Position numbers and translations under genes: made by a program. A stretch of 64,000 nucleotides of DNA from positions 1,302,001 through 1,366,000 of the forward strand of contig NZ_JACHCL010000001.1 in NCBI RefSeq assembly GCF_014200725.1, given 5' to 3'. Origin of the DNA: Janthinobacterium silvisoli. GTDB taxonomy: Bacteria; Pseudomonadota; Gammaproteobacteria; Burkholderiales; Burkholderiaceae_D. Positions within the stretch are counted from its first letter, which is position 1. Every line of letters begins with the position of its first letter. Below are positions 27,693-38,710 of this stretch, in pieces. Under the pieces are notes generated by a model. That model saw nothing but the letters and a program-made list of their open reading frames with translations, had not been told where the DNA came from and ran no database searches.

Positions 27693-27788
27693 ATGATGAT
27701 GATTATCGAATCTGGCCTGATCGTTCTTGCAGTCGCCGTCACTGGCATCCACTTTTACCTGATCATGACAGGCAAGGCAAAGTTCTAA
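27693..27788 (+). CDS. 31-residue membrane peptide
   Basis: An AAGGAAAT site precedes three consecutive ATG codons. The product has one hydrophobic segment (residues ~9-25, LIVLAVAV...FYLIM) and a basic tail GKAKF, typical of single-pass small membrane proteins such as the CydX/KdpF sort. The reading frame is short, but the ribosome site, composition and position just behind the 91-residue gene support it. No partner complex is recognised. Confidence 0.55.
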   Translation: MMMIIESGLIVLAVAVTGIHFYLIMTGKAKF

Positions 27789-27883
27789 GCAGCAATAGCA
27801 GCAATAGCAGCAACACACAGTAAAAGAAATAAGTTTGACGCAGCAGCCTGGCAATCGGTCCAGGCTGGCAGGGGTAGGAATAC

Positions 27884-28204
27884 TTAGCGCGGCGCAGCGG
27901 TGGCGTCGGCTGATGCAGGCGGCGGGGTTTGGCCCTTGCGCACGATCTGCACGAAAATTTCATTCTGTTTGACCATGCCCAGTTCATAGCGGGCACGCTC
28001 TTCGACGGCGCCGGTGCCATCTTTCAAGTCGCGCACTTCGGATTCGAGCTTGTCGTTACGCGCCTTCAATTCCATATTCTTTTTGTTCGCTACCGCCACT
28101 TGCGCTTCCATATCGGCAACGCGCAGCCAGCCGCCTTTTCCCAGCCAGAGCGGGTATTGTATCAACAGCAGCAAGGCTGCCAGGGCGAGCGTAATGAGGC
28201 GCAT
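27884..28204 (-). CDS. ftsB: Cell division protein FtsB
   Basis: 106 residues. A short cytoplasmic start, one membrane helix (3-20), then a periplasmic coiled coil (~28-65) with [16 protein letters not shown], and the conserved '[15 protein letters not shown]' motif. FtsB joins FtsL and FtsQ to activate septal wall synthesis. It lies downstream of eno, the usual betaproteobacterial and enterobacterial order. A hairpin with a T-tract ends only ~10 nt before the start, and no purine ribosome site is seen there. Confidence 0.93.
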   Translation of the reverse strand: MRLITLALAALLLLIQYPLWLGKGGWLRVADMEAQVAVANKKNMELKARNDKLESEVRDLKDGTGAVEERARYELGMVKQNEIFVQIVRKGQTPPPASADATAAPR

Positions 28205-28214
28205 GGGGTGTCGG

Positions 28215-28243
28215 TAAAAAACCGACCGGATTACTCCGGCCGG
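28215..28243 (-). terminator. eno terminator or attenuator ahead of ftsB
   Basis: On the minus strand CCGGCCGGA pairs with TCCGGTCGG (one G-T) and is followed by T6. An alternative pairing of GTCGGT with ACCGAC (28226-28221 with 28215-28210) would use the 3' arm and prevent the terminator stem. Because it abuts the ftsB start, it may govern read-through and translation of ftsB. Confidence 0.6.
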
Positions 28244-28258
28244 CCTGTAGATTACGAA

Positions 28259-31397
<3,139 letters not shown>

Positions 31398-31490
31398 CTA
31401 AAGCCCGCTGCGCGAACTTCCCCTGCGCGGAAAATTACGCCAAATGCCGTCATTCCCGCCCGGCAGGATGCCAACGCACAACATCATTAC

Positions 31491-31521
31491 GAATTGGAAA
31501 TATCCGAAATATTTCCAATTC
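31491..31521. repeat. 13-bp perfect inverted repeat between pyrG and the PRC-barrel gene
   Basis: GAATTGGAAATAT (31491-31503) and ATATTTCCAATTC (31509-31521) are separated by 5 nt. It is AT-rich and lacks a T-tract, so it is more like an operator or cruciform than a terminator. It lies ~77 nt before the PRC-barrel gene. Confidence 0.65.
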
Positions 31522-31597
31522 CATATCTTGTGTGGTAGACCGAACAGACCTCCTGCGCAACCAGGTCCACACTGGAATTTTTCAACGGAGGTCCATC

Positions 31598-32005
31598 ATG
31601 AGCTACGAAGAACGCGACGCCTACGGCATGTATGTCAATCGGGGCCACAAGGGTCCCGGCCCTGAACTGATGGGTGCCGACACCCTGATCGGCGACCATG
31701 TACACAACGCCCGGGATGAACACCTGGGTGAAATCAAGGAAATCATGCTCGACATGCGCAGCGGCAAAATCGCCTATGCCGTCCTGTCGCACGGCGGCGT
31801 GTTTACCATCGGCGAAAAACTGTTTGCCGTGCCCTGGGAAGCGCTGCTGCTCGACACCGTCAACAAGCGCTTCACGCTCAATATCGACAAGGAGCGCATC
31901 GAGAATGCGCCCGGCTTCGATACGGACAATTGGCCGAACATGGCCGACCAGGCGTGGGCCAACGAGCTGCATACCTACTACGGCACCACGCCGCGCAATG
32001 ACTGA
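31598..32005 (+). CDS. PRC-barrel domain protein
   Basis: 135 residues. Residues ~20-95 match a PRC barrel: 'ADTLIGDHVHNARDEHLGEIKEIMLD' then IAYAVLSHGG...LFAVPWEAL. Such stand-alone proteins are linked to stress or RNA-processing roles in various bacteria; no specific role is claimed. ACGGAGGT 7 nt before the ATG fixes the start. Its stop codon directly abuts the stop of the convergent ChaN-like gene with no spacer. Confidence 0.8.
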   Translation: MSYEERDAYGMYVNRGHKGPGPELMGADTLIGDHVHNARDEHLGEIKEIMLDMRSGKIAYAVLSHGGVFTIGEKLFAVPWEALLLDTVNKRFTLNIDKERIENAPGFDTDNWPNMADQAWANELHTYYGTTPRND

Positions 32006-32908
32006 TTATTGATTTGTGGTTGGCGTAAACCAGACCAGGTCTGCCTGCGCCCCGGTCACCGCCGCGCCTTGCCTGGCCAGCACCAGTACCAGCGGTGCTG
32101 CGCCACCGGTCAGATCGCGCACATGCAGCGGCACGCCCAGGTCCTGGTGCGCATGATAGGCGCCAGCGATCAGCAAGGCTGGCACGGGCGCGGCCAGCAG
32201 ACGTTCCGCCATGCGGCGGTCGCGCTGCTGCTGGATGGCCAGCATGGCAGCCAGGCGCGGCTCGTCGATCTGGTTGTCATGCATGGCGCGGATGATCTCT
32301 TTTAAGCGGTTCTGCACCTGGCCATCGTTGGCCAGGTCGGAAAACTTGCCCTGCACGGCTGGCTTGTCTACAAACATCTGCCTGATCTCGCTGCGGTCCA
32401 GATTGGCCGACCAGACCGGATACGGCGCGCGCATCACCTCCATCACCAGTTCGCCATACTGATCCCACTTCCAGCTCGCCTGCCACGCCAGTTGCTGCGC
32501 CAGCTGATCAGGGGTCGCTTGCGGATACTCCTTCAGCAACGACTTGGCCTGATCCACCTTCGCCTGCTGGTCCGGGTTCAGCATTTCCAGCAGCACGCTG
32601 CCTTGCGGCCGCCGCCCCTGCAATTGCTGCAGCAGCCATTGTTCAATGTGATGGTGACTCAACTGATCATGCTGCTCGCCCACGATCACGCGCGGCGCCG
32701 CCGCCAGATGATCGAGCAATTGCTCCGCAGTCATGCGCTGGCCGCTGCGCAAGTCGATGATCTCGCCCAACTGGCTTACGTCGGCTGCAACGGCAGGCCC
32801 TGGTGCCGTTTCAGCGGCAGGAGCAAGATTGCTTGCCACGCTGCTGCCAGCACTTAAGGCAAGCACGCAGGCGGACACAATGGCGGTCAGGGAGAGGGAC
32901 AATTTCAT
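32006..32908 (-). CDS. ChaN-like iron-regulated protein
   Basis: 300 residues from MKLSLSLTA. A signal peptide is present, but no lipobox, unlike the ChaN lipoprotein itself. The core matches the ChaN/DUF399 family: VIVGEQHDQLSHH near the start and a late 'ALLIAGAYHAHQDLGVP' segment. ChaN of Campylobacter binds heme. The Fur-like palindrome at 32962-32976, ~55 nt upstream, supports iron repression. The frame is open upstream to 32974 across that operator, so the shorter start is preferred. Confidence 0.78.
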   Translation of the reverse strand: MKLSLSLTAIVSACVLALSAGSSVASNLAPAAETAPGPAVAADVSQLGEIIDLRSGQRMTAEQLLDHLAAAPRVIVGEQHDQLSHHHIEQWLLQQLQGRRPQGSVLLEMLNPDQQAKVDQAKSLLKEYPQATPDQLAQQLAWQASWKWDQYGELVMEVMRAPYPVWSANLDRSEIRQMFVDKPAVQGKFSDLANDGQVQNRLKEIIRAMHDNQIDEPRLAAMLAIQQQRDRRMAERLLAAPVPALLIAGAYHAHQDLGVPLHVRDLTGGAAPLVLVLARQGAAVTGAQADLVWFTPTTNQ

Positions 32909-32961
32909 GGCGGCCTTATTAAATAGCGCTGCAAAAACAGCAATGGCCATCATTTTAATAG

Positions 32962-32976
32962 AAATGATTCTCATTT
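32962..32976. promoter_or_regulatory. Fur-like box upstream of the ChaN-like gene
   Basis: AAATGAT-T-CTCATTT is a 7-1-7 inverted repeat with one mismatched pair, inside GAAATGATTCTCATTTAC. It fits the Fur consensus and lies between the GNAT gene and the ChaN-like start. Confidence 0.7.
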
Positions 32977-33009
32977 ACCATAATGGCACCACGATGCGTC
33001 CGGCTTTAA

Positions 33010-33489
33010 CTAATCCAGCGCCATACGCATCGGCACGAACGCTATCCCATCCATCTCCACCCTCGGCCCCGTGACGACAAACCCCAGGCTTTCATATAGC
33101 GGCAAGGCATACACCGAGGAATTGACAGTAAAGCCGGTCGTGTTGCCACCAGCCAGCGCAGTATCGCGGGCAGCCTGCCATAAACGGCGCGCCATGCCGC
33201 GCCGATGCAGCGCGCGCGGCACGAACAGATGGAACAGATGCGTGTTGTCGCGCATGGCCACCACGCCAGCCAGCACGCCATCGATATGCGCCAGTTGGTA
33301 ATGATAGCGGGACTGCGACAGATAATTTTCAATCGCCGGCAGCTTGCAGTTCTCGATAAACTTTTCCGCCCCCTCGCCGTTCGGGTGCAAGGTCAGGAAC
33401 GGCATCAACTCATCGATCAGGGCAGCGATGGCGGGCGCGTCGACGATGGTGGCAGGACGGATAAGGCAAGAGGAAATAGACTGGTTCAT
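33010..33489 (-). CDS. GNAT family N-acetyltransferase
   Basis: 159 residues. The acetyl-CoA loop RRGMARRLWQAA lies after the strand LFHLFVP, and the C-terminal strand GFVVTGPR completes the fold. Substrate unknown. The start MNQSISS is preferred; the upstream extension to 33627 has no homology and poor composition. Same strand as the ChaN-like gene, but the Fur box between them suggests separate transcription of that gene. Confidence 0.8.
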   Translation of the reverse strand: MNQSISSCLIRPATIVDAPAIAALIDELMPFLTLHPNGEGAEKFIENCKLPAIENYLSQSRYHYQLAHIDGVLAGVVAMRDNTHLFHLFVPRALHRRGMARRLWQAARDTALAGGNTTGFTVNSSVYALPLYESLGFVVTGPRVEMDGIAFVPMRMALD

Positions 33490-33807
33490 CTGGCAAGTTT
33501 GCCATACCAGCGACCAGATAGTCGAATAAACATAGCACTCAAGCCATTTATGCGATGATGTTTTAATGTGGTTTCTGAAAATCATGAATGACATTGAAAC
33601 ATGGCCGACCATCCTGTACACCGTCAATATCGATGGCTATTGGATATTTTCATCATCGCCGCAATGCGTTCTCATACAACGCAGTCAGGTAGAGAGCATT
33701 CAGCGTTATCAGATTTCGGATATTTCTGGATGAGCAAGATGTTATTCTCTGCATTCTCCTGTCAGATTCGGCCAAGAGTGAACGCTTGGAACACGATGGG
33801 AAAAGAC

Positions 33808-34245
33808 ATGCCGAGTACCGAGATCAACGAAATGACCCAGCGTGAGTGGCACGAGCTTGGCTTCTTCTATGACCGCAACGATGACGCCAAAGAGTGGCGA
33901 TTGGTTGGATCCAAGGAAGGGCTTCGACAGTTCGCACATGTAATGCAAAAATATGCAGCGAAACCTGGCAACGATTTAATTTCAGAACACGAACACTTTG
34001 GCCCCTACAGTTACTTTGAGCTCGGCACTTGGACAACTTCGGAAATTACCGAGCGTTGGGTCGCCGGGCTGCTGAAGGATATTCAAAGACTCGCACTTAC
34101 TGTGATTTCTCGACTTGATGCTGCGTTAGTAGGTGATTGCATTTATCTTCGCGCCGGGTTCGCACCGCTGTCACCTTACGAACTTGTTTTGGAAGTGAAG
34201 GACGACTTTTACGATCCAGCAAAGACTGACTCGGCACGCTGGTAA
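33808..34245 (+). CDS. Hypothetical protein in an AT-richer accessory patch
   Basis: 145 residues from the chosen ATG, which has a GGGAAAAG run before it; ATG 33796 is an alternative. The part 'VGSKEGLRQFAHVMQKY' and the following 'EHEHFGPYSYFELGTW' have the look of small stand-alone proteins that occur near polymorphic-toxin immunity genes, but no family is named here. No signal peptide or membrane segment. Codon use is distinctly less GC-rich than in neighbours, suggesting horizontal acquisition. The 318 bp before it (33490-33807) hold no supported gene. Confidence 0.6.
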   Translation: MPSTEINEMTQREWHELGFFYDRNDDAKEWRLVGSKEGLRQFAHVMQKYAAKPGNDLISEHEHFGPYSYFELGTWTTSEITERWVAGLLKDIQRLALTVISRLDAALVGDCIYLRAGFAPLSPYELVLEVKDDFYDPAKTDSARW

Positions 34246-34269
34246 CGATTCGACGGTTTCCGAATTTAC

Positions 34270-34866
34270 ATGCAGTTATCGGCCAAAGGCGATCATCGGA
34301 CCGAATCATTAACCTATCCAATAGAAAAAATTTTGATGTCCAACCGTCGCTTAATCAATGTTTCGAGAGATCGCCAACGACAGCTTAGCATTCAATTTGA
34401 GTGGCTACATAGTGTGCACGAAAAGGAAAAGCATGAGGATGTTCAAGTGCTCTCGGTATCGACTTTTGACCATTGGCTTTCGCACGAAGATGCTAGCAGA
34501 TTACTGGAAAATGTTCCTCCCGAAGAGCAAGAGCGGCGAAATAAACTCCTCGCTGCATTTTGCGGCAAGATGGTTGCCGGTACGGAAGTATTGTCATTCG
34601 CGATGCGTGGTCGCAGGAAGGATAGGTGCATTTTTCGGGCCTTCAAATCATCACTGACGCTGACGAACTATTGCAGGCCAAATGGTGGCCGCTTGCTTGG
34701 GCATCGCCATTTCTGCGTAGTATTGCCAGAACTGGGATGTGCATTTTATGAAAGTTGGGACGACACTTATCATTTCTTTTTTACTACGCCAGAAGTTGAG
34801 GATGCGGCTCGTAATTGGGCAACACAAAGCAAGGTATATCTTCTATCTCACAATTCAGTGAGCTAA
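34270..34866 (+). CDS. Hypothetical protein in an AT-richer accessory patch
   Basis: 198 residues; an internal ATG at 34336 is an equally possible start, and neither has a clear ribosome site. The sequence looks cytoplasmic and mixed in structure, with several aromatic and cysteine residues ('CRPNGGRLLGHRHFC', 'FYESWDDTYHFFFTT'). No family is recognised. It follows the previous gene by 24 nt with the same atypical composition, so the two probably arrived together. Confidence 0.5.
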   Translation: MQLSAKGDHRTESLTYPIEKILMSNRRLINVSRDRQRQLSIQFEWLHSVHEKEKHEDVQVLSVSTFDHWLSHEDASRLLENVPPEEQERRNKLLAAFCGKMVAGTEVLSFAMRGRRKDRCIFRAFKSSLTLTNYCRPNGGRLLGHRHFCVVLPELGCAFYESWDDTYHFFFTTPEVEDAARNWATQSKVYLLSHNSVS

Positions 34867-34901
34867 CTAGTGTTCAGTGCCGCCAAGCATTGGCAGTCGT
34901 C

Positions 34902-37900
34902 TCAGCAAAAATCGCGGCTGCTGGTCCTTAAGCGTCCCAGCAAATGCGACATATCGACCAGGCGCTTGGCGATCAGGTTGCGCACGATGCCTTCCCTTTG
35001 CCATACGCCGTACACGCCCAGCAAGGGCGCGCTCAAGACTTCGCGGCGTTGCTCTTCCACCAGATTGGGCCAGACAATCACGTTGACCGTGCCCGTCTCA
35101 TCTTCCAGTGTCATGAAGATGACGCCCTTGGCCGTGCCCGGACGCTGGCGCACGGTGACGATGCCGCAGGCGCGCGCCAGCTGGCCATTGGTATAAGCCA
35201 TCAAGGTAGCGGCCGGCATGAAGCGCTGGTCCAGCAATTTCGCGCGCAGCAGCGCCAGCGGATGGCGGCCCAGGGTCAAGCCTAACGCGCGGTAATCACC
35301 GACGATGGTTTCGCCTTCGGTGGGCGCGGCCAGCACGGGCAAGTCTTCCTGCACGCTGGTCGGGCGCAGCAAATCGCGCTCCGGCACGGCGCCCACCGCT
35401 TGCCACATCGCTTCCCTGCGATTACCGGCCAGCGCCTGCATGGCATTCCCTGCCGCCAGTATCTGCAAGTCATGGCGATCCAGGCTGGCCCGGCGCGCCA
35501 GGTCGACCACGTCAATAAAGGGAGAAATGGCGCGCGCGTCTTCGATACGCAAAGCTGCCTCGGCACGCATACCGTATAAACTGTTCAAGCCCAGGCGCAC
35601 CATGGGCGCGGCCATATCACCTTCCAGACTTGCCTCCCAGCCGCTGACCATCAGGTCGACCGGCAACACCTGCACGCCATGGCGGCGCGCATCCTGTACC
35701 AGTTGCGAGGGGCTGTAAAAGCCCATGGGCTGGCTGTTGAGCAAGGCGCATAAAAAGGCAGCCGGTTCGTGGCATTTCAACCAGGAACTGGCGTAAGTGA
35801 GCAGCGCAAAACTGGCCGCATGCGACTCGGGAAAACCATATTCGCCAAAGCCTTCGATCTGGCTGAAGATATCTTCCGCAAACTGCCGGTCATAGTTATT
35901 TTTGACCATCTGCTCGACGATACGTTCATGATAATTATTCAGGCCACCCTTACGTTTCCAGGCCGCCATGGCGCGCCGCAACTCATCCGCCTCGCCGGCA
36001 GTGAAACCGGCAGCAATCATGGCTACCTGCATCACCTGCTCCTGGAAAATCGGGATGCCCAGTGTGCGGCCCAGCGCCTTTTCCAGGCCCTTCGGATATA
36101 CCACCGGCTCCTTTTGCTGGCGCCGCTGCAAATACGGGTGAACCATGCCGCCCTGGATAGGGCCGGGGCGCACCAGCGCCACTTCGATGACGAGGTCATA
36201 AAACTCGCGGGGCCGCAGCCGGGGCAGCATGCTCATCTGCGCGCGCGACTCGATCTGGAACACGCCGATGGTGTCGGCCAGGCACATCATGTCGTAGGTT
36301 GCCGCGTCTTCGGCCGGAATATCCTGCAAACGGACGACCTCACCGCGCCGCAGGCTCACCAGTTCCAGGGCGCGGCGCAAGGCCGACAACATGCCCAGCG
36401 CCAGCACGTCGACCTTCATCAAACCCAGTTCTTCCAGGTCATCCTTGTCCCACTCGATCACGCTGCGCCCCGCCATGGTGGCGTTTTCGATGGGCACCAG
36501 GCGCGACAACTTGCCTTGCGCAATCACAAAGCCGCCCGGATGCTGCGACAGATGACGGGGGAAACCCAGCAACTGCTGCGCCAGGCTGGCCCATTGCTGC
36601 GACAGCTCCGCTTCCGGGTCCAGCCCGCATTCGGCCAGGCGGTTCAATAAATCGCGCTTGCCGTCGAACCAGTGATGCGCCTTGGCCACTTTTTCCACGA
36701 TCGCCAGGTCGATCCCCAGCGCCCGGCCGCTGTCGCGCAAGGCGCTTTTCGGCCGGTAGCTGATCACCACGGCGGCCAGCGCGGCACGCCCACGGCCATA
36801 TTTGGTATAGATATACTGAATCACTTCCTCGCGCCGCTGGTGCTCGAAATCGACGTCGATATCGGGCGGCTCATTGCGCTCGCGCGACATGAAACGCCCG
36901 ACCAGGGAGTTGCCACGCGCAGGATCTACTTCCGTGATATGCAGGCAATAACAGACAGCCGAATTGGCTGCCGATCCCCGCCCCTGGCACAAGATGTCTT
37001 GCGAGCGGGCAAAGCGCACGATGTCATAGACCGTCAGGAAATACGCTTCGTAGCCAAGGTCGGCGATCAGTTCCAGTTCCTGCTCGATCTGCTCCTGTAC
37101 CAGCGCTGGTATGCCCAAGGGAAAGCGGCCGCGCGCACCCGCATACGTTTCTTCACGCAAATAGCTGGCCGGCGTGTGGCCGGCAGGCACCATTTCATCG
37201 GGATATTCATACTTCAGGCTAGCGAGCGAAAAAGTGCACAAGCTGGCGATGCGCAAGGTTTCTGCCAGCGCCTGCGACGGGTAGATATTGGCCAGGCGCA
37301 AACGTGCGCGCAAATGCTGCTCGGCATTTTGCGCCAGCGCATAACCGCACTCGCCCACCGGCTTGCCCACCCGGATCGCGCACAAGGTGTCGAGCAAAGG
37401 CTTGCGCGAGCGCACGTGCATGCACACATGGCCCACCGCCACCACGGGCAAACCCAGCGCGTGGCCAGCATTCAGCACAGCCGTACGGTGCGCGTCATCC
37501 TGCGCCCGCTGCAACAGATTCAAGCCTATCGAGCACCGCTCCGCACCAAAGGTCGCGGCCACCCACGCGCCCTGTGCAGACACGGTTTCCGGCTGCGCCG
37601 GGTAGCTGGGCAGCAAGATCATCAAGCAGCCGGGCAAGCCTTGCAAATGAGAGAACTCTGGCGATGGCGCGGCAAAATCGTCAGCCGTCAACAGATAACG
37701 TCCCTTGGCCGCGCGCGTGCGCGCCATGGTGATCAGCTCGGATAAATTGCCATAGCCTTCACGGTCTTGCACCAGCGCCAGCAAAGATAAGCCGGGACTG
37801 CCGTCAGCCTGCGTCAAATGAAAGTGCGCACCGATGATCAGAGGAAAACCAGCCCGCTTGGCCGTCGCATGCGCGCGCACCACACCGGCCAGCGAACACT

Positions 37901-38039
37901 CATCCGTCATGGCCAGCGCCTTGTAGCCCAGCTGCACGGCCCGCGCCACCAGTTCTTGCGCATGCGAAGCGCCATGCAGGAAGCTGAAGTTGCTCAAGCA
38001 GAACAACTCCGCATAATCCGGTAAACCTGCGCCCGACAT
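34902..38039 (-). CDS. dnaE2: Error-prone DNA polymerase DnaE2
   Basis: 1045 residues. An N-terminal PHP domain (NFSFLHGASHAQELVARA) is followed by the C-family polymerase palm with the catalytic aspartates in PDIDVDFEH, the finger region, and a C-terminal OB fold. It lacks the replicative subunit's beta- and tau-binding tail. DnaE2 carries out mutagenic translesion synthesis. A GAGGTG site 5 nt before the ATG fixes the start. A consensus LexA box is ~15 nt upstream. The usual imuA-imuB partners are not adjacent in this window. Confidence 0.95.
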   Translation of the reverse strand: MSGAGLPDYAELFCLSNFSFLHGASHAQELVARAVQLGYKALAMTDECSLAGVVRAHATAKRAGFPLIIGAHFHLTQADGSPGLSLLALVQDREGYGNLSELITMARTRAAKGRYLLTADDFAAPSPEFSHLQGLPGCLMILLPSYPAQPETVSAQGAWVAATFGAERCSIGLNLLQRAQDDAHRTAVLNAGHALGLPVVAVGHVCMHVRSRKPLLDTLCAIRVGKPVGECGYALAQNAEQHLRARLRLANIYPSQALAETLRIASLCTFSLASLKYEYPDEMVPAGHTPASYLREETYAGARGRFPLGIPALVQEQIEQELELIADLGYEAYFLTVYDIVRFARSQDILCQGRGSAANSAVCYCLHITEVDPARGNSLVGRFMSRERNEPPDIDVDFEHQRREEVIQYIYTKYGRGRAALAAVVISYRPKSALRDSGRALGIDLAIVEKVAKAHHWFDGKRDLLNRLAECGLDPEAELSQQWASLAQQLLGFPRHLSQHPGGFVIAQGKLSRLVPIENATMAGRSVIEWDKDDLEELGLMKVDVLALGMLSALRRALELVSLRRGEVVRLQDIPAEDAATYDMMCLADTIGVFQIESRAQMSMLPRLRPREFYDLVIEVALVRPGPIQGGMVHPYLQRRQQKEPVVYPKGLEKALGRTLGIPIFQEQVMQVAMIAAGFTAGEADELRRAMAAWKRKGGLNNYHERIVEQMVKNNYDRQFAEDIFSQIEGFGEYGFPESHAASFALLTYASSWLKCHEPAAFLCALLNSQPMGFYSPSQLVQDARRHGVQVLPVDLMVSGWEASLEGDMAAPMVRLGLNSLYGMRAEAALRIEDARAISPFIDVVDLARRASLDRHDLQILAAGNAMQALAGNRREAMWQAVGAVPERDLLRPTSVQEDLPVLAAPTEGETIVGDYRALGLTLGRHPLALLRAKLLDQRFMPAATLMAYTNGQLARACGIVTVRQRPGTAKGVIFMTLEDETGTVNVIVWPNLVEEQRREVLSAPLLGVYGVWQREGIVRNLIAKRLVDMSHLLGRLRTSSRDFC

Positions 38040-38053
38040 GATGCACCTCAATA

Positions 38054-38069
38054 CTGTATATAAACACAG
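38054..38069. promoter_or_regulatory. LexA (SOS) box of dnaE2
   Basis: CTGT-N8-ACAG (CTGTATATAAACACAG) matches the consensus exactly, 15 nt upstream of the dnaE2 start on the other strand. DNA damage should induce dnaE2 by LexA cleavage. Confidence 0.88.
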
Positions 38070-38136
38070 TATATTATACTCATCTGCAAAGTGACTTTTC
38101 TTTTATGCTGGAGCTTGCCTCTCCCCATCGCCCGCC

Positions 38137-38189
38137 ATGGCTGTCCATCTTTTGAAATATTTCGGCGCAGAACCCGGCAGCAGCGAATG
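38137..38189 (+). pseudogene. Remnant 5' end of a PhzF-like gene
   Basis: The ATG and following codons give VHLLKYFGAEPG, matching the start of the intact gene at 38662. Similarity ends near 38189 and the frame then runs into unrelated sequence and antisense through the HMA gene. It is the coding part of duplication copy A and is not expected to give a functional protein. Confidence 0.75.
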
Positions 38190-38225
38190 GCCTATCAATA
38201 AAAATCAACTATTCGCCACATTGCA

Positions 38226-38438
38226 TCAATGGTGTGAGCGAGAAATATTTTTTCGCGCAAGCACGCCGGCGTCACACAGTGCCGCGATGATTTTCACTGC
38301 AGACGCGGCACTTTTTATTGTGGCTAATTGCTTGGGCAGATCCATCGTGATGCGCGCGTTTAAGTCGACGGATTGAATGGCCTTGATGACGGTGAAAATG
38401 CAGTCGCTACAGATCCTGCTATCGAGATGAAACTGCAT
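38226..38438 (-). CDS. Small heavy-metal-associated (HMA) domain protein
   Basis: 70 residues. It begins MQFHLDSRICSDC with a CxxC pair (Cys10, Cys13) at the metal-binding loop position of an HMA/CopZ fold, and the later helix-strand pattern fits. The usual MTCxxC motif is changed to RICSDC, so metal selectivity is uncertain. An AGGAG site 6 nt before the ATG supports it. It lies exactly between the two duplicated promoter/gene-start copies, which suggests that it arrived with the duplication. Confidence 0.65.
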   Translation of the reverse strand: MQFHLDSRICSDCIFTVIKAIQSVDLNARITMDLPKQLATIKSAASAVKIIAALCDAGVLARKNISRSHH

Positions 38439-38540
38439 GGTGGACTCCTATGTAAAAGTGCCACTCCATCGTAGTAATTGCCACCGTAGTAAGGTCAAGC
38501 GTTACAGAAAAAACACAATGTTCGATGTTCACACGATGTC

Positions 38541-38710
38541 CCCTGAATACTGTATATAAGCACAAAACACTATCCTCATCTGGAAGTGACTTTTCGTTTA
38601 TGCTGATACTTTCGCCCCAATTTAGCCCACAACAATACCCATCCACCCTCCATCGCCCGCCATGACTGTCCATCTCCTGAAATGTTTCGGCGCCGAACCC
38701 GGCGGCGGTA
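38541..38710 (+). repeat. Duplicated promoter and gene start, copy B
   Basis: Partner of 38047-38189. It carries the functional start of the PhzF-like gene and a one-off SOS box. Divergence between copies is moderate, so the duplication is not very recent. Confidence 0.85.
38550..38565. promoter_or_regulatory. Degenerate LexA box upstream of the PhzF-like gene
   Basis: CTGT-N8-ACAA keeps every consensus base except the last (ACAG to ACAA). It occupies the same place in copy B as the perfect box in copy A, ~97 nt before the PhzF-like start. Binding may be weakened. Confidence 0.5.

Larger units (their letters stand above)
38047..38189 (+). repeat. Duplicated promoter and gene start, copy A
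   Basis: This stretch, with an SOS box and the start of a PhzF-like gene, is clearly homologous to 38541-38710. Shared landmarks are AATACTGTATATAA, the CTCATCTG..AAGTGACTTTTC segment, CCATCGCCCGCCATG, and the first ~14 codons (VHLLK.FGAEPG). Copy B has an additional ~30 bp between the two conserved blocks. Confidence 0.85.

Noticed and set aside
33601..33807. N-terminal extension of the hypothetical protein at 33808
   Set aside because: Composition of the extension is unlike the rest, and a later ATG has a better upstream sequence.
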